NCBI GenBank assembly: GCA_963798985.1
Contig: CAWCVL010000005.1
Coordinates: 434,001-498,000, forward strand
From: JACCTU01 sp963798985
GTDB taxonomy: Bacteria; Actinomycetota; Thermoleophilia; Gaiellales; Gaiellaceae
Direction: 5' to 3'
DNA: 64,000 bases
The position numbers and the translations under genes were made by a program. The notes beneath the pieces were generated by a model that saw only the letters and a list, made by a program, of their open reading frames with translations, was not told the DNA's origin and did no database searches. Positions 24,201-32,899 of this stretch are shown one piece after another (the stretch's first letter is position 1; each line of letters starts with the position of its first letter).

Positions 24201-25796
24201 GTGGACAGCGCCGCCCCCGCTCCCGAGCCGGCTCCCACGGATCCGACCTTCTGGGACCACGTCACCCATGTGATCTCCGAGATTCCGGGGATCACGCAGA
24301 CGTGGCTGCCGGTCTTCTTCCTGCTCCTGATGATCGTGATCGTCTGGTTGCTCTGGCGCACGATGCAGCTGATGCCGCGGATCAAGCCGGCGCAGCAGGA
24401 CGCGCAGGGCAAGTCCTCGATCCGTTGGGAGGACGTCGCGGGACTTCCCGAGGCGAAGGCCGAGCTGCAAGAGGTCGTCGACTTCCTGAAGCACCCCGAA
24501 CGCTTCGAGCGCCTCGGAGCACGCGTGCCGCGTGGGATCCTGCTCTACGGCCCTCCGGGCACCGGCAAGACGCTGCTCGCGAAGGCGGTCGCCCACGAGT
24601 CGGGCGCGAAGTTCTTCTCGCAGAGCGCGTCCGCGTTCGTCGAGATGTTCGCGGGCCTCGGCGCAGCCCGCATCCGCAAGCTCTTCGACGACGCGCGCAA
24701 GAACGCGCCGGCGATCATCTTCATCGACGAGCTCGACGCCGTCGGGACCGCGCGCACGGGTGGCGGGTTCAACCGCGAGCAGGACCAGACGCTCAACCAG
24801 CTGCTCGTCGAGCTCGACGGGTTCGGCGCGGCCGCGCAGGTCGTCGTCATGGGTGCGTCCAACCGCATCCAGGACCTCGACCAGGCGCTGCTCCGTCCCG
24901 GCCGGTTCGATCGTCAGCTGCTCGTCTCGCCGCCTGACCTCGCCGGACGTGAGGCGATCCTCCGCGTGCACACGCGCGGCAAGCCGCTCGCCGCGGACGT
25001 CGACCTCGAGCAGATCGCGAAGCAGACCGCAGGGCTCGCAGGCGCCGATCTCGCGAACATCGCGAACGAGGCCGCAATCTTCGCCGGCCGTCACGAGGCG
25101 CAGTACATCTCGCACGTCGACTTCGACAACGCGATCGAGCGCGTCGTCGCCGGCTTGCAGCAGAAGAAGGTCCTCACCGAGAAGGAGCGGCGCATCCTGT
25201 CGTACCACGAGGCGGGTCACGCGCTGATGTCGTTCCTGATGGGCGAGGTGGCGCCGGTGCAGAAGGTGACGATCGTCGCCCGCGGGCAGGCGCTCGGTTA
25301 CACGCTCAACCTTCCGTCGGAGGACCGCTACATGGAGACGAAGGAAGAGCTCGTCGACGTGATGAAGATCTGCCTCGCCGGTCGCGCCGCCGAACAGGTC
25401 GTGTTCGGTCGCGTGACGAACGGCGCCGCGAGCGACCTCGAGAAGGCGACGCAGATCGCACGCTCGATGGTCTTCGAGTGGGGCATGTCGGACAGCGTCT
25501 CCTCGCGAACGCTCCGCGCCGACAACTACGCGCTCTCGGAGGAGACGAAGCGCGTCCGCGACCAGGAGCAGGCGCTCCTCACGGACGGCGCCTACTCCGA
25601 GGCGGTGCGGCTGATCGAGAAGCACCGCGCCTCGCTCGACCGACTTTCGAACGCGCTCCTCGAGAAGGAGACGCTGCTCCGCGAAGAGCTCGTGGCGATG
25701 CTCGGCGACCTCGTGGCGGAGTCCAGGGCCTCCGAGCTGGTCGGCACGCCGCAGGTCATCTCGCTGCTCCGAGTAGCCCCCGGTAGGATCGCCTCA
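24201..25796 (+). CDS. ftsH: FtsH-like ATP-dependent zinc metalloprotease with a single membrane anchor
   Basis: About 532 residues precede the epimerase domain. One transmembrane helix (residues about 35-53) replaces the usual two helices with a periplasmic domain. The AAA module has Walker A (GPPGTGKT, 117-124), the pore segment FVEMFAG, Walker B (IIFIDELDA, 172-180) and SRH RPGRFDRQL; the zinc site is HEAGH at 336-340 with a third ligand at Asp412 (GAASDLEKAT). It degrades membrane and unfolded proteins. No stop separates it from the following gene in frame; the shifted frames stop at 25773-25775 and 25784-25786, so a lost base near the end may have removed the true stop. Confidence 0.87.
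25784..25789 (+). promoter_or_regulatory. -10 box before the epimerase gene
   Basis: TAGGAT ends 7 nt before ATG 25797. Its presence supports the epimerase being expressed as its own protein rather than as the tail of the FtsH-like one. Confidence 0.4.
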
Positions 25797-26204
25797 ATGG
25801 AGGCCAAGGGGATCCATCACCTCGGGGTCGCCGTCGAGGATCTCGACGAGGCGGTCACGACGTACGAGCGCCTGTTCGGCGCGCACGTCGAGCACCGCGA
25901 CACCGTTCCGGACCAGGGCGTCGAGGCCGCGTCGCTCCGCGTCGGCGAGAGCCGTGTCGAGCTCCTGGCCTCGCTGGGCGACGAGACACCGGTCGGGAAG
26001 TTCCTCGCGAAACGCGGGCCGGGGATGCATCACGTCGCCTACTCGGTCGCAGATCTGCCCGCTTCGCTGGCGGAGCTCGAGCGCCAGGGCGCGGAGCTGA
26101 TCGACCCGCAGCCGCGCCGGGGCCTGTTCGGCCTCGAGGTCGCGTTCGTCCACCCCGACGCCGCCCACGGCGTCCTCGCGGAACTGGTGAGCGATGCCCG
26201 CTGA
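25797..26204 (+). CDS. mce: Methylmalonyl-CoA epimerase / VOC-fold protein
   Basis: 135 aa from ATG 25797. It has the duplicated vicinal-oxygen-chelate fold: IHHLGVAVEDLDEAVTTYE, RVELLASLGDETPVGKFL, GPGMHHVAYSVADLPASL and PRRGLFGLEVAFVHP. The metal ligands (His, His, Glu) are in place. The enzyme interconverts methylmalonyl-CoA epimers in propionate and odd-chain catabolism. No mutase gene is nearby. It is in frame with the FtsH-like gene with no intervening stop. Confidence 0.85.
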   Translation: MEAKGIHHLGVAVEDLDEAVTTYERLFGAHVEHRDTVPDQGVEAASLRVGESRVELLASLGDETPVGKFLAKRGPGMHHVAYSVADLPASLAELERQGAELIDPQPRRGLFGLEVAFVHPDAAHGVLAELVSDAR

Positions 26205-26430
26205 GGACAAGGTCCGCGTCGAGGTCGCGTACCAGGGCGGCCAGTCGTTCACGACGCTGATGTCGAACGATGCCGCGGACGAGCTCGAGCGGCGGCTCGC
26301 GTCCGGCGACGAGAGCGTGTTCACGATCGACGCCGAGGACGGCCGCTATGCCGTCGTGCTCGGCCACATCGCGTACGTGAAGCGGTTCCTGCGGGAGTCT
26401 CGGGTGGGCTTCGGGTCCCCCGGGCCCTAG
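26194..26430 (+). CDS. Small DUF3107-like protein
   Basis: 78 aa, starting 11 nt before the epimerase stop. The sequence (VRVEVAYQGGQSFTTLMS, then ADELERRLASGDESVFTI, ending HIAYVKRFLRES-RVGFG) resembles the small beta-rich actinobacterial DUF3107 proteins such as mycobacterial TB9.4, especially the IAYV and RVGFG end. Its function is unknown. The match is by eye and needs a profile search. Confidence 0.6.
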   Translation: MPAEDKVRVEVAYQGGQSFTTLMSNDAADELERRLASGDESVFTIDAEDGRYAVVLGHIAYVKRFLRESRVGFGSPGP

Positions 26431-26464
26431 TTACGCGGCCCAGCGGCAGGGGCACACCAGAGCG

Positions 26465-27037
26465 ATGGCGGAACGCACGACGGAGCGGGCCAAGGAGACT
26501 GGCGCGCAGATCAGGCGGCTGGTCGAGCGCGGGCAGCAGGGTGACCGCGCGGCGCTCGAAGAGCTGTACCTCATCCACTTCGACCGGGTCTACAGCTACC
26601 TGCATATGACGGTCCGGAACCGGCACGACGCCGAGGACCTGACGACGCAGACCTTCCTGCGGATGCTCGAGTCGATCGGCAAGTTCCGCTTCCAGTCGGC
26701 GCCGTTCTCGGCCTGGCTCTTCCGGATCGCGCACAACCTCTCGATGGACCACTTCCGCGCGTCGCGCCGCGTGCAGCCCGAGGAGGAGGTCCCGGAGCCG
26801 ATCGGCAGCGAGCAGGACTCCGCGGAAGTCGAGGCGCTGCACTCGATCGGCCGGCAGAGCTTGCTCGAGCTGATCGAGGACCTCTCCGAGGAGCAGCAGC
26901 AGGTGCTGACGCTCAAGTTCGTCTTCAGCTTCTCGAACGGCGAGGTCGCGACGATCCTCGGAAAGACCGAAGGCGCGATCAAGTCGCTGCAGCACCGCGC
27001 GCTCGCGTCGCTGCAGAAGCAGATAACCACCGCCTAG
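26465..27037 (+). CDS. RNA polymerase sigma factor, sigma-70 ECF type
   Basis: 190 aa. Region 2 (EELYLIHFDRVYSYLHMTVR, DAEDLTTQTFLRMLE, FSAWLFRIAHNLSMDHFR) and region 4 (LSEEQQQVLTLKFVFSFSNG, EVATILGKTEGAIKSLQHRA) are intact and separated by a short acidic linker. No anti-sigma gene is adjacent. Its stop TAG overlaps the GTG of ychF by one base. Target promoters cannot be inferred. Confidence 0.92.
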   Translation: MAERTTERAKETGAQIRRLVERGQQGDRAALEELYLIHFDRVYSYLHMTVRNRHDAEDLTTQTFLRMLESIGKFRFQSAPFSAWLFRIAHNLSMDHFRASRRVQPEEEVPEPIGSEQDSAEVEALHSIGRQSLLELIEDLSEEQQQVLTLKFVFSFSNGEVATILGKTEGAIKSLQHRALASLQKQITTA

Positions 27038-27958
27038 TGGCGCTCCAGGTCGGGATCGTTGGGCTCCCGAACGCCGGCAAGACGTCGCTCTTTCGCGCGC
27101 TCACGGGCGCGGAGACGACGGGTCGCGACAACGTCGGCATGGCGGCCGTGCCCGACGATCGGCTTCGCCAGCTCGCCGAGACGGTCGGCGCGAAGAAGGT
27201 CACGCCCGCCGCGGTCCGGGTCGTCGATGTCCCGGGAACCGGTGCGGAGCTGCTCGGCAACCTGCGCCAGGTCGACCTGATCCTCGCGGTGCTCGACGGG
27301 TGGTCCGGCACGCGCGACGCGCGCAGCGACTCCGAGGAGCTCACGCTCGAGTTGCTCGCCGCCGACCGTGACCACGTGCAGCGCCGGCTGGAGCGCGTGA
27401 CGAAGCAGGCGAAGTCGGGCGACACGAAGCTGCGCGCGGAAGTCGAGAACCTCGAGCAACTGGCGGCGCATCTCGAGAACCTCCAGGCCGTCAGCGAACT
27501 CGGTGCGGACGTCGAGATCCCGCCGGAGCTCGAGCTGCTGACGATCAAGCCGATCATGGAGATCGTCAACGGGCCGGAGCGGCACCGACCTCAAGCTCGA
27601 GGCCGAGCTGGCCGAGCTCTCCGACGAGGAGGCCGCGGCATTTCGCGAAGGCGAGTCGGCTCTGGGCGCAGTCGTGCGCGGCCTCGTGGAGGAGCTCGAC
27701 CTGATCACGTTCTTCACCGCGGGCGACAAGGAGACGCGCGCGTGGACGCTGCACAAGGGCGAGACGGCGCTCGACGCCGCGGAGGCGATCCACAGCGACA
27801 TCGCGCGCGGGTTCATTCGCGCGGAGGTGATCCGCTGGGACGACCTGGTCGGCGCCGGGTCACATGCGAACGCGCGCCGTCAGGGGCTCGAGCGCGTCGA
27901 GGGGAAGACGTACGTGGTCCAGGACGGCGACGTCCTGAACATCCGCTTCAACGTCTAG
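27037..27958 (+). CDS. ychF: YchF/OLA1-family GTP/ATP-binding protein (one frame change)
   Basis: The N-terminal G domain (GIVGLPNAGKTSLFRALTG, VVDVPGTGAELLG, coiled-coil AKSGDTKLRAEVENLEQL) is read from GTG 27037. At about 27578-27583 the frame changes; GTDLKLEAELAELSDEEAAA, the TFFTAGDKETRAWTLHKG hinge and the C-terminal TGS domain (EGKTYVVQDGDVLNIRFNV) follow. Restoring two bases (CG in GAGCGGC) gives 307 aa. YchF is a ribosome-associated ATPase. The C-terminus is fully conserved, which argues against a dead gene. It converges with the esterase, sharing two bases of the stops. Confidence 0.85.
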
Positions 27959-28916
27959 CGAAGCCTGTCCGCGAGGTAGCGCAGGCCGATCGGGTAGCGG
28001 TACTCGATGCCCCCGTGGGTCGCGTCGAAGAGCTCGGTGTGCAGGTCCGGCACGCCGATGCGCCGTGAGCTCGCGGCGGATCCACTCCAACACGAGATCG
28101 AGGTACCACTCGTCGCGCGTCCCGGCGTCGTAGTAGATCGCCCGCATGCCGCGCAGCGCGTCGGCGTGGCGCGGGATCATCGTCGGGTAGTCCCACTCGA
28201 GCCAGCGCTCCCAGAGCTCGGGGATCACCTGCGCGGTCGTCGGGTCGTAGGGGAGGCGAACGGTGCCGTCTTCCTCCGCCGAGTACGCCGCCGAGAAGCC
28301 CCACTGCAGGAGGATGTGCAGGTCGTCGCGGGTGCTCGAGCGGCGCGGGCGACGAGCGCAGCTCCTCGAGGAAACGCTCGACCGACCCGCCGTACCCATC
28401 GCGAAGCCGCCGCGCCGCGAGTCGGAAGAACGGCCGGATCGAGACCTCGAACAGGCCGCCGCCCGCATGGCTCGCGTAGCCCGAGAAGAGGTCGGGGCGC
28501 AGCATCGCGGTCACCGCTGCGCCCTGGCCACCGCTGGACTTGCCGGCGACGCCGCGCAGCCCGTTCGTCTCGTAGCGCTCGTCGACGAACGGGACGATCT
28601 CGTCGCAGATGTACGAGTGGTAGCGGCCCGAGCCGTGCGAGTCGACGAACTGCGAGCCGCCGACCGAGGTCCACGCGTCGACGAACACGACTCGTGCGTC
28701 GATCTGCTCGCGGTCCAGGAGCTCGAAGATCGTCGGGCGAAACGCGGCGCGGTTCCGCCACATGTCGACCTGTCCGGTGTAGCCCTGCAGGACGTAGATC
28801 GCCGGGCCGCCCTCGTAGCCCGGCGGCGTGTAGACCCAGAGCGGCCGCACGTGCGGGTCGCCGAGCGGGTTCCCGCGCAGCGCCTCGCTCTCGATCGTGA
28901 GCTCGTCGAGCGCCAT
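27955..28916 (-). CDS. Esterase, D-type alpha/beta hydrolase (two frame changes)
   Basis: From ATG 28916 the first section includes RPLWVYTPPGYEGGPAIYVL, YHSYICDEIVPFVDERY and the nucleophile in GVAGKSSGGQGA. Frame changes at about 28335-28341 and 28055-28061 lead through HILLQWGFSAAYSAE to VPDLHTELFDATHGGIEYRY and the stop at 27955. Adding CG at each point restores 321 aa. The catalytic His is in ATHGGIEY. The family includes S-formylglutathione hydrolase and mycolyl-type esterases. It is the last gene of a three-gene operon with the EamA and HD genes. Confidence 0.8.
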
Positions 28917-28917
28917 G

Positions 28918-29748
28918 TCAGGCGGCCGCCGCGATCAGCCCGACGCCGGTGAGCGCGACCGCTCCTCCAAGCGCCTGCGTCCGCGCGGGTCGCTCGCGCA
29001 GGATCGCGACCGCGAGCAGGATCGTGACGACCGGGTAGAGGGACGCGAGGACGGACACGAGGCTGACGAAGCCCTCGTTCAGCGCAAGAGCGAGCGCGAG
29101 GTTCGCGGCGACGTCGAAGAGCCCGATCGCAACGAGCACGGGGAGGTCCCGCGCCGGCACGCGCAGCGAGCCCAACGAAACCGCCACTGTGACCGCGAGC
29201 GTTGCAGCTGCCACGCGTGCAACGACGACCGCCCAGTACGCGTCGTCAGCGCTCGCGCGATCCATGAACACGAAGTACGAGCCGAACCCGAGCGCGGCGA
29301 GCAAAGCGAGCGGCACGCCGGCCGAGAGCCCGCCGGACGAGCCCGGCTCCCGGGAGACGAGCACGACGCCGACGAGTGCGAGGGCGACGCCGGCGAGCTG
29401 GATCGCGCCGGGACGTTCCCCGCGCGCAAGCCCGACGGTGACCGGCACGACGGCTGCGGAGGCAGAGATCGGAGCGATGACACCGATCGCTCCGATCGCC
29501 ATTCCGCGGTAGAGGCAGCCCAGACCGAGCGCGCTGGCCAGCCCGGCCGCAACGGCAGCGGCGATCGCGGTGCCGCCGAGGAACGCGCCGCCGGCGAAGC
29601 TCGCAACGACCAGGATCCCCACGAGCCCGGCGGCCTGCGAGATCGCGAGCACGGTGAGCGTCGCGAGGCGACGAGAGGTGACCCCGCCGAGGAAGTCTCC
29701 CACCCCCCAAAGCACGCTCGCCCCGAGGGCGAGTCCGATCGCGGTCAC
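28918..29748 (-). CDS. EamA/DMT-superfamily transporter
   Basis: 276 aa with about ten hydrophobic helices in two homologous halves. The first half includes LGASVLWGVGDFLGGV and the second LAALGFGSYFVFMDRA; the C-terminal helix pair has SLYPVVTILLAVAILRERP, the classic EamA signature. It is probably a small-metabolite exporter, substrate unknown. GTG 29748 overlaps the stop of the HD gene by 4 nt, and it ends one base before the esterase start. Confidence 0.88.
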   Translation of the reverse strand: MTAIGLALGASVLWGVGDFLGGVTSRRLATLTVLAISQAAGLVGILVVASFAGGAFLGGTAIAAAVAAGLASALGLGCLYRGMAIGAIGVIAPISASAAVVPVTVGLARGERPGAIQLAGVALALVGVVLVSREPGSSGGLSAGVPLALLAALGFGSYFVFMDRASADDAYWAVVVARVAAATLAVTVAVSLGSLRVPARDLPVLVAIGLFDVAANLALALALNEGFVSLVSVLASLYPVVTILLAVAILRERPARTQALGGAVALTGVGLIAAAA

Positions 29749-30581
29749 GCGTGGTCTACGGGCCGCGTCGCGGCGACGGCGTCGAGCTGGTTCGCGTGGT
29801 AGAGCGCTGCGGCCTCGGCGGTTCGCGCGGCTCGCAGGTCGTGGTGGCAGGCGACGGCGTGCAGGAGCTCTGCGCGTGCGTCGGCGGCGAGCGAGCTCCC
29901 GCGTTCCTCGATCAGCCTGAGTCCGAGGTGCACGTGACCGAGCAGCCGTCCCTCTTCGGTCGGCCTGAACGCGGGCGCGGGTCCCAGCTCGCGCGTGCGG
30001 CCGACGTCGTGGAGGAGCGCGGCGGCGATCAGGAGGTCGGTGCGGAGCCGGGGATGCAGCTGCGCCGTCTCGCGACAGATCGTCGCGACTCCCACGGTGT
30101 GCTCGAGCAGGCCGCCCGCATAGGAGTGGTGGGAGTCGAGCGTCGCGGGCAGCGTGCGATAGCGCTCGCGAAGCTCGGGGTCGTCGACGAAGCGCGCCAC
30201 CGTCTTCCGCAGCCCGGGGTGCGCGACCTCTCCGGCCAGAAACTCGAGGAAGCCGTCGAGCTCGTCGCGGTCGCGGCGGATCGTCGGGGTGAGCCCAGCG
30301 GGGTCTGTCTCGGGCGCCTTCTCGAGCGAGCGCACCTCGACCTGGAGCCGGTCGCGGAAGCGCTCGACCCGTCCCAGCACGCGAACCGCGTCTCCCTCGT
30401 CGAACCGGGCGTCGAGCAGGTCGACGTCGTTCCAGATCCTCGCGTCGACGCGGCCGCTCGGGTCGACGAGCTCGAGCGCGAGGTACGACGCGCCGCCTTT
30501 CGTCCGGAGCCGCTGCTTGCGGGCGACGGCGTAGACGCCCTCGACGACCCGGTCCTCGGCCAGGTCGGCGATCGCGTTCAT
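29745..30581 (-). CDS. OB-fold/HD-domain 3'-5' exoribonuclease, YhaM-like
   Basis: 278 aa. The N-terminal OB-type domain (about residues 13-95, YLALELVDPSGRVDARIW) is followed by an HD phosphohydrolase domain with SHHSYAGGLLEHTVGVA and AALLHDVGRTREL, the arrangement of YhaM. YhaM trims RNA or single-stranded DNA in Gram-positive bacteria. The start has a -10-like TAGGAT 7 nt upstream on its strand. A nucleotide phosphohydrolase is a possible alternative. Confidence 0.85.
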   Translation of the reverse strand: MNAIADLAEDRVVEGVYAVARKQRLRTKGGASYLALELVDPSGRVDARIWNDVDLLDARFDEGDAVRVLGRVERFRDRLQVEVRSLEKAPETDPAGLTPTIRRDRDELDGFLEFLAGEVAHPGLRKTVARFVDDPELRERYRTLPATLDSHHSYAGGLLEHTVGVATICRETAQLHPRLRTDLLIAAALLHDVGRTRELGPAPAFRPTEEGRLLGHVHLGLRLIEERGSSLAADARAELLHAVACHHDLRAARTAEAAALYHANQLDAVAATRPVDHA

Positions 30582-30588
30582 GGTGCTG

Positions 30589-30603
30589 ATCCTAGGGTAC
30601 GGT
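30589..30603. promoter_or_regulatory. Back-to-back divergent -10 boxes (yhaM-like / DUF1015)
   Basis: Only 28 bp lie between the two start codons. TAGGAT on the minus strand (30594-30589) is 7 nt from ATG 30581; TACGGT on the plus strand (30598-30603) is 6 nt from GTG 30610. The boxes are 3 bp apart, so each promoter's upstream contacts fall in the other gene. Confidence 0.5.
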
Positions 30604-30609
30604 CCGGGC

Positions 30610-31672
30610 GTGGCCGAGCTTCGACCCTTCGCCGCGTTGCGCTACGACGAGGAGCGCGCCGGGCCCCTCGAGTCGCTCGTGGCGCCGCCCTACGACGTCC
30701 TCTCGGAGCACGAGCGCGAGGCATACCTCGAGAAGAGCCCCTACAACGTCGTCCACCTGACGCTCCCCGACTCGGAGGAGCAGGCGGCCGCCGACTTCGC
30801 GGCCTGGCGCGAGGAGGGCGTTTTGCGCGAGGAGCGGCCGGCGTTCTGGGCGCTCGAGCAGGACTACGTCGGGCCGGACGGCGTCGCGCGGACGCGACGC
30901 GGGATCGTCGCCTCGCTGAAGGCGGAGCCCTACGAGCGTGGCGTCGTCCTGCCGCACGAGCGGACACACCGCGAGGCGAGGGAGGGCCGGCTCCGGCTCG
31001 TCCGCGCCGTCGGGGCGCAGCTCGAGCCGATCTTCCTCCTCTACGAGGGACTCCCGCCCGTCTCTCAGCCGGAGGGCGAGCCCGAGCTCGAGGTGGAGGG
31101 CGCGAAGCTCTGGCGGCTCTTCGAGACCGACGCGATCGTCGAGGCCTTCGCCAACCGGCAGCTGATGATCGCCGACGGCCACCACCGCTACGAGACGACG
31201 GTCGAGTACGCGAAGGGCGGCGGCTCGCCGTGGCTGATGGTCGTGCTCGTCTCGACGAGCGACCCCGGCCTGACGATTTTCCCGACGCATCGAACCGCGG
31301 CGCGGTTCGATGCAAGTAACACTGTGTTACTTGCCGACGGGAACGACCCACGCGCTGCGCTCGACTCGCTGCCGACGGACCGACCAGCGGCAGTCGTCTA
31401 CACGCGCGAGCGGGTCGCCGTCGCCGAAGGCGAGCCGGGGCAGCTCGACACGCAGCTCGTCGAGAAACTCGCCCCCGATGTCGGCTACACGGCGTACGTC
31501 GACGAGGCGATCGCTGCGGTCGACGAAGGTCGCGCGGAGGCGGCGTTTCTGCTCCGCCCGACGAAGATCGAGGACGTCTTCGCGGTCGCGAAGCGCGGCG
31601 AGGTGCTGCCGCCGAAGACGACCTACTTCTTTCCGAAGCTGCTTGAGCGGCCTCCTCTTCCACCCGCTGTGA
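30610..31672 (+). CDS. DUF1015 family protein (one frame change; contains palindromic insert)
   Basis: From GTG 30610 the protein matches DUF1015: ELRPFAALRYD, VAPPYDVLSEHEREAYLE, NVVHLTLP, VVLPHERTHREAREGRLRL, and LMIADGHHRYETTVEY. Near 31638-31646 the frame changes and the family end (LSGLLFHPL) is read in the next frame to TGA 31672. Adding two bases gives 354 aa. The function of the family is unknown. Residues encoded by 31288-31334 (from HRTAARFD through ASNTVLLA) come from two perfect palindromes with very rare codons. Confidence 0.82.
31288..31334. repeat. Two adjoining perfect palindromes inside the DUF1015 gene
   Basis: 31288-31314 is a 27-bp perfect palindrome with arms GCATCGAACCGCG and its complement around a single G. 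31312-31334 is a 23-bp perfect palindrome with arms GCAAGTAACAC and its complement around T. They share three bases. The second is AT-rich and contains the 19-mer GCAAGTAACACTGTGTTAC, which recurs exactly in nuoG. It keeps the reading frame. Confidence 0.85.
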
Positions 31673-32465
31673 CCGACTGGCTCGCGACGTGCCGGGCGGC
31701 GGTCGCGGACGCCCAGAGCGTGCTCGTCGACCTGCCGACGCGCGTCGAACGTGAACCGGTCGTCGGGCCTGGGCGAGGGCGGCGACGAGACGACGGCGAT
31801 CGACGCGGAGGTCGAGCGCGTCGTGATCGCGTTGCTGGACGAGAGGCTCGACGACTACACGCTCGTCTCGGAGGAGATCGGCGAGGTCGTCAAGGGGAGC
31901 GGGCGGCCGTGGCTCGTTCTCGACCCCGTCGACGGCTCGCTCAACGCGAAGCGCGGTGTTCCGCACTTCTGTCTCTCGCTGGCCGTCGCCGACGGCGCCG
32001 ACGATGAACGACGTGACCTTCGGCTACGTCTACGACTTCGGCACGGGCGAGGAGTGGACCGCGCGTCGCGGCGAGGGAGCGTGGTTGGACGGCGCGCGGC
32101 TCGGCGCCGTGCGACCGAAGGACGAGATCGAGCTGCTCGCGTTCGAGGCGACGCTCACCTCGTCGATCGCGGAGAAGGCGTCGAACGTCGTCGGGCTCGC
32201 GCATCGGCTCCGGGTGATGGGCTCGCTCGCGCTCGCGCTCTGCAACCTCGCCGCGGGTCGAATCGACGGCGTCTGCTCGCTCAAGGGCGCGCGGTCGGTC
32301 GACATCGCGGCAGCGCAGCTGCTCGTCCGCGAGGTCGGGCTCGCGATCGACCTCTTCGAAGCTCCGCCGTTCGGGGACGCGCCGCTCGACCTCGAGCCGC
32401 GCTCTCGCGTCGTCGCGGCCGCGAACGACGAGCTCTGCGCCCGTCTGGCCGCCGCTCTGTCGTAG
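31669..32465 (+). CDS. Inositol monophosphatase family protein (two frame changes)
   Basis: GTG 31669 overlaps the repaired DUF1015 stop (GTGA). Section 1 (DWLATCRAAVADAQSVL), section 2 (GEGGDETTAIDAEVERVV, SEEIGEV, LVLDPVDGSLNAKRG) and section 3 (NDVTFGYVYDFGTGEEW, GARSVDIAAAQLLVREVG) are in three successive frames, with junctions at about 31764-31769 and 31993-31999. Adding two bases at each gives 266 aa. Metal-site motifs E-E, DPVDGS and SVDIAA are all present. The family dephosphorylates inositol phosphate, fructose bisphosphate or PAP; the substrate is uncertain. Confidence 0.83.
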
Positions 32466-32468
32466 GGT
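32463..32468 (+). promoter_or_regulatory. -10 box before the cNMP-binding gene
   Basis: TAGGGT ends 7 nt before ATG 32476. Its TAG is the stop codon of the phosphatase gene. Confidence 0.35.
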
Positions 32469-32475
32469 TCGAGCG

Positions 32476-32899
32476 ATGGAGACCCGGGCCTCGCTCGTCG
32501 ATAGGCTTGCGCAGACGTCGCTCTTCGCCGACCTGTCGCGCCCCGAGCTCGAGAAGGTCGCGCACGAGTTCGACGAGGAGGCGTTCGCGGAGGGTCAGCG
32601 CGTCCTGCGCCAGGGGCTCTCTGGCAGCAGCCTCTACGTGATCCTCGACGGCGCGGCGGTCGTCCAGCTCAACGGGGAGGAGATCGCGCGTCTCGGCCGC
32701 GGCGACTTCTTCGGCGAGATCTCGATCCTCACGGAGGGCCCGCCGACGTCGGACATCGTCGCGCAGCGGCGTGCTCCACTGCCTCGTGATCCCGCGGCCC
32801 GACGTCGAACGCTTCCTGCTCGAGCGGCCGCGCGTGATGCTGCGGATGCTTCGCGCCGAGGCGAACCGGCTGCGCGGCATGCTCGAGTGGCAGTCGTAG
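32476..32899 (+). CDS. Cyclic nucleotide-binding domain protein (one frame change)
   Basis: ATG 32476 starts a CRP-type cNMP domain: LAQTSLFADLSRPELEKVAH, GSSLYVILDGAAVVQLNG and GDFFGEISILTEGPPTSDIV. At about 32763-32769 the frame changes; HCLVIPRPDVERFLLERPRV and the terminal helix (MLRMLRAEANRLRGMLEWQS) follow. Adding CG at CAGCGGC restores 141 aa. There is no DNA-binding domain. The phosphate-binding FGEIS is normal, but the Arg expected after it is not at the classic place. It overlaps the oxidoreductase start by 13 nt. Confidence 0.8.
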
